A program made the position numbers and the translations under genes. DNA of 24,044 nt from Planctomycetota bacterium (GTDB lineage: Bacteria; Planctomycetota; MHYJ01; JACPRB01), in the NCBI GenBank assembly GCA_023261405.1, contig JAHFOZ010000010.1:1-24044 (forward strand), in the 5' to 3' direction. Positions within the stretch are counted from its first letter, which is position 1, and every line of letters begins with the position of its first letter. The notes below the pieces were generated by a model, which made no database searches, was not told where the DNA came from, and saw only the letters and a list, made by a program, of their open reading frames with translations. Shown here piece after piece: positions 1 to 6,372 of the stretch.

Positions 1-214
1 CAGCGGGCGCGGGGGCGGCCTTCTTCCCGGCGAGCGCCTCCTCTATGACTTTCTCGAGATCCTTCAGGAGCCGGTCGTGCTCCGCCTCCAGGCGCTTCTC
101 GACTTCCTGGAGGATCTTTTTCTTCTGGGTTTCCTTGTCATCCTGGGCGGCCGCCAGGGGCGCGAGCGCAAGGGTCAGGGCGAACGGAATCAGGACCCGG
201 GTGGCGGATTTCAT
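1..214 (-). CDS. secreted coiled-coil protein, N-terminal part (cut by window edge)
   Basis: Only the first 71 codons are in the window. The ATG at 212-214 follows a good ribosome binding site (GGAGG, four bases before the start). Residues 1-23 form a signal peptide with a hydrophobic core (VLIPFALTLALAPLAAA) and an AxA-type cleavage site before QDD. The mature protein begins with a highly charged Lys/Glu-rich stretch predicted to form a coiled coil (about residues 26-62), then an Ala/Pro linker at the window edge. This is the same layout as the start of the PDZ protein at 1069-1572, including the cleavage context AQDD, so the two are probably paralogues and the missing part may carry a PDZ domain. 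That last point is inference. It lies downstream of, and on the same strand as, the helix-turn-helix gene at 413-1033. Confidence 0.75.
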   Translation of the reverse strand, partial: MKSATRVLIPFALTLALAPLAAAQDDKETQKKKILQEVEKRLEAEHDRLLKDLEKVIEEALAGKKAAPAPA

Positions 215-412
215 AAAACCTCCGAGAAGACACTCCAGACCAGGATGCCCAAGTGATACGCCCGGGAGCCCGGACCGTTGGGCCCGGCTCGCGCGCCCCG
301 GCAGGGCCCGATCGGATCACCGACGACTGCATCCTCGAAGGATCCCCCTGGGGGACGCAGGGGGCAGCCCCAATGATTCAAGGATCCGACCGTCAATTGA
401 GCAAATTCCCTG
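215..412. other. intergenic region with two adjacent hairpins
   Basis: This 198-base gap holds no convincing gene. It has two back-to-back hairpins: ATCCT-CGA-AGGAT at 331-343 and CCCCCTG ... CAGGGGG at 344-364. Neither is followed by a T-run on either strand, so I do not call an intrinsic terminator. They could be mRNA processing or stability structures between the gene ending at 413 and the one starting at 214. No clear promoter was seen for the latter. Confidence 0.4.
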
Positions 413-1033
413 TCAGGGACCCAGGGGCCGGCGCTGGGGCTGGGTGTTGCTCTTGAGGCCGAACCGGGCGCGAACCGCCTCGACCAGGGGGGTCACGCCC
501 CGGTCGGTGATCACGATGGTGTCGGCGTTCACGGCCTTGATCTGCTCGGCAATCATCGGGGTGGTGGTCGTGTTGGCCGCGAAGTTGTGGTACAGGATGA
601 TGTAGGTCTTGTAGGCGCTCCTCGCCCGCTCGAGGCTGGCCTTGACGGGGTCCTTAGGCCGGGTCGTGGCGCCCAGGTGGACGCAGATCACGTCCGGCTG
701 GTACTCGCCCACCAGGAAGCCGACCTCCTTCTCGGAGGTGGCCACCTTGATTTCGAATCCCTGGCGGCCGAGTTCGAGGCGCACGTAGTCCTGAACCTTG
801 GGATCGCGGTCCACCAGGATGATGCGCCGCGTGAACATCTTGGAGACCGTCTTGAAATCCCGGTTGGCCTTGAGGAAGGTGACCAGGTCCCCGTGGGTGA
901 TGACCCAGTTGGCGATATTGTTCATGAAGGAGGCCTTGAGCTGGCCGCTCTTGATGTAGGTGATGACCTCTTCTTCCTTGCAACCGATGAGTTCGGCCGC
1001 CTTGTCGGGAGTGTAGAAGCTCTGGGTCGTCAT
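413..1033 (-). CDS. helix-turn-helix protein with degenerate receiver domain
   Basis: 206 residues in two parts. Residues about 5-56 (FYTPDKAAELIGCKEEEVITY onward) look like an excisionase/MerR-type helix-turn-helix that would bind DNA. Residues about 69-192 read as a CheY-like receiver fold, starting with the strand IILVDRD, which supplies acidic residues D75 and D77. The expected phospho-acceptor Asp is replaced by His119 in the strand PDVICVHL. The usual Thr/Ser and Lys switch residues are also not evident (TYIILYHN; ADTIVITD). It is therefore probably a pseudo-receiver that does not take phosphate in the normal way. The gene starts 35 bases after the PDZ gene at 1069-1572 and is likely cotranscribed with it. 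The regulatory target is unknown; the flanking secreted proteins are candidates. Start ATG chosen because the domain begins there. Confidence 0.8.
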   Translation of the reverse strand: MTTQSFYTPDKAAELIGCKEEEVITYIKSGQLKASFMNNIANWVITHGDLVTFLKANRDFKTVSKMFTRRIILVDRDPKVQDYVRLELGRQGFEIKVATSEKEVGFLVGEYQPDVICVHLGATTRPKDPVKASLERARSAYKTYIILYHNFAANTTTTPMIAEQIKAVNADTIVITDRGVTPLVEAVRARFGLKSNTQPQRRPLGP

Positions 1034-1068
1034 GGCTATCCGCTCAGGCTATATCGGCCGCACCCACG

Positions 1069-1572
1069 CTAATCCTTGCGCTCAGCCAGCGTGATCCGGA
1101 CGGCCAGCCGCTTCCCCTTCCGCAGGAGAACGGCCTCGACCTCGTCGCCCGGCTGGAATTTCGCGAGCACCTCGCCGACGCTGTCCTCGGAGAGGGCGTG
1201 GCCGCCGAGCGAGAGAACGAGGTCCCCCGGCAGGAACCCGGCCTTCTGGGCGGGGCCCTTGGCTTCGGCGACCTTGATGCCGCCCGCCGCACCCAGGGCC
1301 TTGCGGTCCTCGTCGTTCTGGTCGTCCGCCACGATGCCCAGGTAGACCTTCTTGCGGGCGGCGGGGGCGGGCGGATCGGCCTTACCCGGCGCGCGGGACT
1401 TCTGGATCTCCTCGCGGATCAGCGCCTTGAGGTCCTCCCGGAGCCTGGCTTGGGATTCCCGGATCTCCTTCTCGATGCGGTCGTAGATGCGGCGGGTGCG
1501 CTCGTCGTCCTGAGCGAAGGCCGTCGAGGCGGCGCAGGCGAGGAAAGCCAGGGACCATGCGGCGGGCCTCAT
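1069..1572 (-). CDS. secreted PDZ-domain protein
   Basis: 167 residues. Residues 1-20 are a signal peptide (hydrophobic AAWSLAFLACAASTAFA, cleavage before QDD), so the protein is exported. Residues about 22-60 are rich in charged residues with heptad spacing and should form a coiled coil. After a Pro/Ala linker, residues about 75-163 form a PDZ domain: KVYLGIVADD, then AQKAGFLPGDLVLSLGG, the typical carboxylate-loop and GD-x-hydrophobic pattern of PDZ domains in HtrA-like and other envelope proteins. There is no protease or other catalytic domain, so it is probably a scaffold or peptide-binding adaptor. It is the first gene downstream of the promoter at 1598-1626 and heads a likely operon with the helix-turn-helix gene and perhaps the paralogous protein at 1-214. 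Substrate unknown. Confidence 0.88.
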   Translation of the reverse strand: MRPAAWSLAFLACAASTAFAQDDERTRRIYDRIEKEIRESQARLREDLKALIREEIQKSRAPGKADPPAPAARKKVYLGIVADDQNDEDRKALGAAGGIKVAEAKGPAQKAGFLPGDLVLSLGGHALSEDSVGEVLAKFQPGDEVEAVLLRKGKRLAVRITLAERKD

Positions 1573-1597
1573 GCAGTCCTATACCCCATATTTCCGC

Positions 1598-1626
1598 AGT
1601 CTAGCCCGCCGGGAATGGGTTGTCAA
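1598..1626 (-). promoter_or_regulatory. sigma70-type promoter for the PDZ gene
   Basis: On the minus strand a perfect -35 box TTGACA (1621-1626) and a -10 box TAGACT (1598-1603) are separated by exactly 17 bases. The expected start is near 1591, giving an untranslated leader of about 19 bases before the ATG at 1572. It lies directly after the 3' end of rnpB. Confidence 0.75.
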
Positions 1627-1630
1627 TCGC

Positions 1631-2110
1631 GGCGGCGGAAGGCGGGGCGCTGTAAGCCGGGTCCTGGTTCCCCCTTTCGAGGGACGACGGTCATCAATCT
1701 CGACGACGGCTTGCGCCGGCGCTCGTACGGCCTACCCATGGCGCGCCCTCCCCGCGAGGGGAGATCGGGGCGGGCCGCCCCTGGCCTTGCGGCCGCGCGC
1801 TTCTATTCGGCCTTTCTCCGGGTGGGGTTTTCCATGTCCGCCTTTCGACGGATCCTCCGTAGCGCCGCCGCGTGAGCGGGACGCGCAGGAGGGCCTCCGG
1901 CGTCGCCGCCGGAGCGGTGGGCTCTTACCCCGCCTTTTCACCCTTACCCCCGGCTTTCGCCGGAGGCGGTCTGAGTCTCTGTGGCACTTTCCATCCCCGT
2001 CTTGCGACGGAGTGTCGCCGTTAGCGACCACCCTGCCCTGCGGAGCCCGGACTTTGCCTCAGCGCAGCACCGGCTGCACCGCGACCGTCCGCGCCCCGCC
2101 TCTCGCCGCC
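1631..2110 (-). ncRNA. rnpB: RNase P RNA (class A)
   Basis: The minus strand carries the conserved core of bacterial RNase P RNA in order: AAAGTCCGGGCTCC near the 5' end, CAGGGCAGGGTGGTCGCTAA, GGAAAGTGCCACAGAGA, GGTAAGGGTGAAAAGG, GGTAAGAGCCCACCG, AACCCCACCCGGAGAAAGGC, GGGTAGGCCGTACGAG, AGATTGATGACCGTCG and finally GGACCCGGCTTACA. The ends pair as a long P1 helix: GGCGGCG and GGCGGGGCGC at the 5' side against GCGCCCCGCC and CGCCGCC at the 3' side, which sets the approximate limits. It is the catalytic RNA that matures tRNA 5' ends together with the RnpA protein. At roughly 480 nt it is longer than the about 377-nt Escherichia coli RNA because of extra helices in the P13/P14 area and in the loop closed by P15. 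No convincing promoter was found upstream. Confidence 0.97.
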
Positions 2111-2160
2111 CGATTGTCAACGCGCGCCAGGCTGCCCGCCCGACTCGCGAGCCCCTGATT

Positions 2161-2219
2161 CACCACAAAGACACCAAGTCGCCTACCGGGGGGCTTTGTG
2201 TCTCGGTGCCTTGGTGGTT
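2161..2219. repeat. intergenic inverted repeat, ACCAC/AAAGACAC family
   Basis: The left arm CACCACAAAGACACCAAG (2161-2178) and the right arm (2194-2219, reverse complement beginning AACCACCAAGGCACCGAG) are imperfect copies of one motif facing each other around a GC-rich loop. The same motif recurs at 7253-7393. It lies between rnpB and the lipoprotein gene; the rest of the 2111-2251 gap holds nothing I recognise. Confidence 0.6.
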
Positions 2220-2251
2220 CGCTACATGTCCCCGATGCCCCCGGGACTTCC

Positions 2252-2956
2252 TTAACGCAGATACTTCCTTCGGAATTCCTCGAGGACTTCCTGATCCACT
2301 TCCTTCGAGCCCTTCACCTGCTCGTAGAGCCAGTCCGGGCGCTGCGCCGCCAGCTCGGCGACCCACTTGGCCGCCCCGATGAAATAACCGGATTTCTCCC
2401 GGACCTTCTCCTCGAGCAGGCCCCGCGTGGCCTTGGCGACGTTCCGGTAGATCTCGGTCTCCACGCGGACGTAGACCACGGCGTCGATCCACACACCCTC
2501 CGCCTTCGGAAGGGACCTCATCACCACGAGCGTACGCCCCTCGAGCCTGGGAAGCAGCCCCATGGGGAAGAAACCGCGGGACAGATAGAAGCGCCGCAGG
2601 CCGTCCCGATGGACCAGCTCGAAGCGCAGCCACATCCCGTCCGTGTCCTTGACGTAGAACACGTCCTTCTCGGGCTTCTCCGGATTCCGGTGGATGTCCC
2701 ACTTCCCGCGGTTCAGCTCCCGGACCACGCCGCCCGTGAAAGGCATCTCGGAGAGCAGGAAGTCCAGCAGCTCCGGGCGGCTCTTGACGTCCGTACCCTC
2801 CAGGGGCACCACGGCCGCCACGTCCGCCAGGACGTGCTTCACCTTGTCGCGCTGGTTCTCAGAGATCTCGTCGACCGGCACCGCGTGCGGATCGACCGCG
2901 ACCGACGCGCAGCCGGCCACCAGGCTTAAACCGGCGCTAAGCGCCCAGGTTCGCAC
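2252..2956 (-). CDS. lipoprotein of unknown function
   Basis: 234 residues with a GTG start at 2954-2956, preceded by GAGGA eight bases upstream. A longer reading frame exists but runs back through the alaX gene, so I reject it. Residues 1-16 are a lipoprotein signal with the lipobox LVAGC (Cys16), so the mature protein should be lipid-anchored on the outside of the inner membrane or sorted to the outer membrane. The rest is soluble, mixed alpha/beta and rich in charged residues, ending in helical segments (VDQEVLEEFRRKYLR). I recognise no family. The gene overlaps the end of alaX by 20 bases, suggesting translational coupling, though the functional link between a tRNA-editing enzyme and an envelope lipoprotein is not obvious. 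Confidence 0.75.
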   Translation of the reverse strand: MRTWALSAGLSLVAGCASVAVDPHAVPVDEISENQRDKVKHVLADVAAVVPLEGTDVKSRPELLDFLLSEMPFTGGVVRELNRGKWDIHRNPEKPEKDVFYVKDTDGMWLRFELVHRDGLRRFYLSRGFFPMGLLPRLEGRTLVVMRSLPKAEGVWIDAVVYVRVETEIYRNVAKATRGLLEEKVREKSGYFIGAAKWVAELAAQRPDWLYEQVKGSKEVDQEVLEEFRRKYLR

Positions 2957-4103
2957 GAATCCGGTCCTCGGCCGCCTTGAGGGCCGCCCGGACGTCCTTC
3001 CCGGGGCCGCCGCCCTGGACGAAGTGCGGCGTGCCCCCGCCCTTCCCCTGGATCGCCTGGATCGCGTCCTTGAAGATCGGGCGGAGGTCGAGCGTCCCCA
3101 GGTCCTGGCTCCTCGAAAGCACGAGGCACGAACTCTCCCCCGTCCCGGCCAGGATCGCCACCCGGCCGGGCACCGCCGCCACCTGCGTGGCCACCGCACG
3201 GACATATTCGAGGTCCTTCCCCTCGAACGCCTCCACCACGACAGTCCCGCGCGCCGCCAGCTCCTTTCCGAGATGCTCCGCGAGCTTCTTCTCCGCCGCG
3301 ACCAGCCGGCGCCGCGTGTCGGCGAAGTCCTCCTGCGCGCGGTCGAGCGCCTTCTCGATCTCGCCGCGCCCGGCCGAGAGCTTTCCCGTGAGCGCCCGCA
3401 GCACCCGCGCGTTCTCGCGCGCCTCGCGCAGCGCTCGGAAGCCGCACACGAAATGCACCCGCGTGGCGCCCTTCTGGCGCTCCAGGCCCGTCACCATGAT
3501 CACGCCCACCTCGCCGGTGGTCCGCGGGTGGGTCCCGCAGCAGGCCTGGCAGTCGAAGCCGTCCACCGTGACGATGCGGAGGCGCCCCACCACGGCGGGC
3601 GGCGGCTTCCGGAGCGGGAGCCCCTTGGCCTCCTCCATCCCGTAGTAGCCCACCTGCACGCGGCGGTTCTCGCAGACGACCATGTTGGCCAGCGTCTCCG
3701 CGCGTTCGACGTCCAGCGCGGCGACCTCCTTGTCGAGGTCGATCGTGCATCCCTCCGCCCCCAGGTGGAAGCTCCCGGTCTGCGCCTCCGCGACGCGCAC
3801 GAACGCCTCGGAGAGCATGTGCTGCCCGTGATGCTGCTGCATGTGGTCGCGGCGCCGGTCCCAGTCGATGACGCCGCGGACCTCGCCGTCCACCGCGCCG
3901 GTCGTGACGTGGACGACCTCCTCGCCCTCCTCGACGACGTCGGTGACGTCCACGCCGTTGAGGGTCCCGAAATCGCAGGGCTGCCCGCCGCCGGTGGGAT
4001 AGAACGCGGTGCGGTCAAGCACCACGCCCTGCCCGGTCTTCCGGACCACGCGGGCGGAGAACTCCTTGAGGTACGGATCCAGGTGGTAGAGGCGTTCGGT
4101 CAT
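2937..4103 (-). CDS. alaX: alanyl-tRNA editing protein, AlaX-L type
   Basis: 388 residues. The protein is a free-standing homologue of the editing part of alanyl-tRNA synthetase: it should hydrolyse Ser or Gly wrongly attached to tRNA-Ala in the cytoplasm. Seen in order: an N-terminal beta-barrel (LDRTAFYPTGGGQPCDFG, the hallmark of AlaRS/AlaX), the zinc and active-site motif HHGQHMLSEAF (HxxxH), the second zinc motif CQACCGTHP, a coiled-coil region, and a C-terminal DHHA1-like domain ending GGGTPHFVQGGGPGKD. The extra C-terminal domain and the length fit the long form. There is no aminoacylation domain. ATG at 4103 was chosen over 4109 because the predicted transcription start (near 4106) falls between them. 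It is divergent from the glycosyltransferase at 4168 and overlaps the lipoprotein gene downstream. Confidence 0.93.
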   Translation of the reverse strand: MTERLYHLDPYLKEFSARVVRKTGQGVVLDRTAFYPTGGGQPCDFGTLNGVDVTDVVEEGEEVVHVTTGAVDGEVRGVIDWDRRRDHMQQHHGQHMLSEAFVRVAEAQTGSFHLGAEGCTIDLDKEVAALDVERAETLANMVVCENRRVQVGYYGMEEAKGLPLRKPPPAVVGRLRIVTVDGFDCQACCGTHPRTTGEVGVIMVTGLERQKGATRVHFVCGFRALREARENARVLRALTGKLSAGRGEIEKALDRAQEDFADTRRRLVAAEKKLAEHLGKELAARGTVVVEAFEGKDLEYVRAVATQVAAVPGRVAILAGTGESSCLVLSRSQDLGTLDLRPIFKDAIQAIQGKGGGTPHFVQGGGPGKDVRAALKAAEDRIRANLGA

Positions 4104-4112
4104 GGCCATGGG

Positions 4113-4141
4113 ATTGTACCGGCCGGGGCCTTGCCGGGCAA
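4113..4141 (-). promoter_or_regulatory. promoter for alaX
   Basis: On the minus strand, -35 TTGCCC (4136-4141), a 17-base spacer and -10 TACAAT (4113-4118). The expected transcription start is about 4106, only about three bases before the ATG at 4103, so the mRNA would be nearly leaderless. Confidence 0.6.
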
Positions 4142-4159
4142 CGGGCGCCGTGCTAGGCT
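4131..4159 (+). promoter_or_regulatory. promoter for the GT-C glycosyltransferase
   Basis: On the plus strand, -35 TTGCCG (4131-4136), a 17-base spacer and an extended -10 TGCTAGGCT (-10 hexamer at 4154-4159). The expected start is about 4166, two bases before the GTG at 4168. The -35 box shares the near-palindrome TTGCCGGGCAA (4131-4141) with the alaX promoter. Confidence 0.5.
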
Positions 4160-4167
4160 GGCGCCCC

Positions 4168-5643
4168 GTGACCCGCAAGCTCTGGGGGCTCGTCCTGGCG
4201 GCCGTGGCGATTCGCGCGGCGGCGGCCCTCATGGCCGTGGTGATCTTCCCGGACGGATCGCGATATGTCCGCATGGCCCAGCAGATGGGCCAGTCGCGGT
4301 TCGGCGAGGCGCTCGCCGAGAACACCCTGACCCACCCGCTCTACCCGCTCCTCATCGTCCTGGGCGACGCGTTCCTCCACAACCGGATCCTGGTCGGCGC
4401 CCTCCTCTCGGCGGTCCTGGGCGGCCTCGCGGTCCTCCCCCTCTTCTTCCTCTTCCGGGACGCGTGGAACGACCGTGTGGCCGGGATCGCGGGACTCTTC
4501 TACGCCTTCCTGCCGGTCCTCGTCGAACTCCACAGCGAGGTCATGCTCGAAGGGACCTTCATGTTCTTCTTCTTCTCGACGATGGCCCTCGGGATGAGCG
4601 CCCTCGAACGCCGGTCCTGGGAGGGGGCGATCCTCACGGGCGTCTGCGCCGCCGCGGCCTGGCTCACGCGCCCCGAGGGGATCTACCTGCCCCTCCTGTT
4701 CGGCCTCGCCTGCACGATCCGGCGCAGCCGCTTCGCGCCCGTCGCCTTCGTCCTCTTCCTCGCGACGGCGTTCCTCGTCGCCTGGCCCTACCTGTCGTTC
4801 ATCCGCGCGAAGACCGGCCACTGGGGGATCACGGCCAACGAGTACTCGTCGGGCGTCGTGGGGCTCTTCACGGGGAAGACGGCCGCGGCCGGATTCCAGG
4901 TCAACGAGCAGAGCGCGGCGGAATACTCGGAGTACAAGGACATCGCCCTCTACGGGAGTATCGGCGGCCCCGTCATGACCCTGTCGAAGTCCATCCTCAA
5001 GATCCTCTACTACGGCCTGGCGCCCTTCCTCCTCCTCGGATTCTGGTTCGTCCGCTGGCCGGGCATCCGGTGGGGTCCGGCCCTTCACCTCTTCGCCGGG
5101 GCGCTCGGCTACTTCATCCCCCCGGTGCTCGCCTTCGTCGCGGGGACGCCGTACTCGTATCGATACATCCTCGTCCCCTGCATCCTCGTCCTTCCGGTCG
5201 CGGCCATCGGACTGCTCAAGGCGGCCGAATGGTCCCGCCGGCGCGAGGCGTTGCCCGTGGCGCTGGCGGTGCTCTGCCTGGCCATGAGCGCCAGGCTCAT
5301 GAGATTCCGGCGCGCCGACCGGATCGGCCTCAAGCAGGCGGGGCTCGCCATCCGGGAGAAGCTGGGGGAAGGCCGGCGCATCCTGGGCTGGTCCCGGCCG
5401 GTGGAAACCTATGCCCTGGGCGAGTTCGTCGATCCGGTCACGGGACTCACGGCGGCCGACCTGGACCGGACCGTCCGGGAGAAGAAGGTCGAGGTCCTCG
5501 CCCTCTACCTGACCGATCTCCGCTTCTGCGAGAAGGGCTTCCTCGAGCACGTCGACAAATCGTACGCGCTGTTCGGGGAGTTCCCATCCCCGCCGGTCAA
5601 GGGCGCGACCCCGGTGCGCGTTTACGTGACGGGCCTGCGCTGA
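4168..5643 (+). CDS. GT-C type membrane glycosyltransferase (ArnT/PMT-like)
   Basis: 491 residues, GTG start. The protein has many hydrophobic segments (about ten membrane helices from residue 6 to about 385) and a short soluble C-terminal domain. The first extracytoplasmic loop carries Asp29 in FPDGSRYVRMAQQM, matching the catalytic Asp of the GT-C superfamily (PMT, ArnT, GT39/GT83), followed by THPLYPLLI. Such enzymes move a sugar from a polyprenyl-phosphate carrier to a lipid or protein on the outer face of the inner membrane. The acceptor here is unknown. The start is the GTG because it lies just downstream of a promoter and immediately precedes the first membrane helix; an in-frame ATG at 4102 lies upstream of the predicted transcript. 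Its 3' end overlaps the convergent methyltransferase gene by 22 bases. Confidence 0.85.
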   Translation: MTRKLWGLVLAAVAIRAAAALMAVVIFPDGSRYVRMAQQMGQSRFGEALAENTLTHPLYPLLIVLGDAFLHNRILVGALLSAVLGGLAVLPLFFLFRDAWNDRVAGIAGLFYAFLPVLVELHSEVMLEGTFMFFFFSTMALGMSALERRSWEGAILTGVCAAAAWLTRPEGIYLPLLFGLACTIRRSRFAPVAFVLFLATAFLVAWPYLSFIRAKTGHWGITANEYSSGVVGLFTGKTAAAGFQVNEQSAAEYSEYKDIALYGSIGGPVMTLSKSILKILYYGLAPFLLLGFWFVRWPGIRWGPALHLFAGALGYFIPPVLAFVAGTPYSYRYILVPCILVLPVAAIGLLKAAEWSRRREALPVALAVLCLAMSARLMRFRRADRIGLKQAGLAIREKLGEGRRILGWSRPVETYALGEFVDPVTGLTAADLDRTVREKKVEVLALYLTDLRFCEKGFLEHVDKSYALFGEFPSPPVKGATPVRVYVTGLR

Positions 5644-6359
5644 ACCCACGCCTCGACGAAGAGCGAGCCGGCGATCTCGCGCGCCACCGGGATCCTCTCG
5701 AGGAACCGGCAGAGCGGGTCCACCCAACCGATGAGGGGGCCCGGGATGACCGGGTGTAGGAAGTTGTAGGGCGCGACGGTCACATCCTCGAATCCCGCCC
5801 GCTCCAGGCGACGTTGGAGCGACCAGCTCACGAACGCCGTCTCGTCCGGCGTGTCCCCGGCCAGGCGCTTGAGGAGGGGCACGTTCTTCTGGAGGAAAAT
5901 GATGGGGTTCGCCATGTTGGGCTCGGAAAGGGCGAGCACCCCGCCGGGCCGCAAGACCCGCCGGAACTCGGCCAGCGCCCGCCCCACGTCGAGGTGATGC
6001 AGGACCGAACTCCCCACCACGGCGTCGAACGTACGGTCCTCCGCGTCGAGGTCGTAGGCGTTGTCCACGCGGAACTCCACGGTGGGCTCCGGAACCTCGC
6101 GCCGCGCGCGCTCGACGAGCTCGGGGGAGATGTCGATCGCCACGACGCGCGCCCCCGTCTTCGCCAGGTCCCGCGTGAACAGCCCGGTGCCGCAGCCGAT
6201 CTCAAGGACGCTCATCCCCGGCCTGAGCCGCCGGCGCAGGAGATCCACCCGCCGGCGCCACCCCTCGCGGCCCGCGGGGGTGAGCCACATCTTCCAGGCG
6301 CCGAGTTCCCCGTAATGGGGACCGTTCACGATCTCGTCCCGGAGGCGCTGCTCGATCAT
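5622..6359 (-). CDS. class I SAM-dependent methyltransferase
   Basis: 245 residues. The Rossmann-like methyltransferase fold is clear: motif I VLEIGCGTGLFT (residues 51-62) binds S-adenosylmethionine, followed by the acidic residue ending the second strand (VVAIDISPE), then FDAVVGSSVLHHL and VLRPGGVLALSEPN, as in the Methyltransf_11 group. The C-terminal half has hydrophobic stretches (FLHPVIPGPLIGW) suggesting a membrane-associated or lipid-like substrate; this is inference. ATG at 6359 was chosen over a TTG at 6398 that would overlap the upstream gene; no strong ribosome binding site favours either. It is the last gene of the minus-strand glycan operon, 13 bases after the epimerase, and may methylate the product of the cluster. 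Confidence 0.9.
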   Translation of the reverse strand: MIEQRLRDEIVNGPHYGELGAWKMWLTPAGREGWRRRVDLLRRRLRPGMSVLEIGCGTGLFTRDLAKTGARVVAIDISPELVERARREVPEPTVEFRVDNAYDLDAEDRTFDAVVGSSVLHHLDVGRALAEFRRVLRPGGVLALSEPNMANPIIFLQKNVPLLKRLAGDTPDETAFVSWSLQRRLERAGFEDVTVAPYNFLHPVIPGPLIGWVDPLCRFLERIPVAREIAGSLFVEAWVQRRPVT

Positions 6360-6372
6360 CGCGGGCCCATTC

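Noticed and set aside
344..364. GC-rich hairpin as an intrinsic terminator
   Set aside because: No T-run follows on either strand.
2115..2120. TTGACA on the minus strand just upstream of rnpB, as a -35 box
   Set aside because: No -10-like hexamer is found at 16-18 bases, and that position already lies in the P1 helix.
1571..2158. Open frames covering the rnpB region on both strands
   Set aside because: The sequence is fully explained by the conserved RNase P RNA core on the minus strand.
2694..5759. A 1021-codon open frame on the plus strand
   Set aside because: It runs antisense to alaX and the lipoprotein gene and out of frame with the GT-C gene. Its translation is low-complexity Arg/Pro/Gly/His, typical of shadow frames in GC-rich DNA.
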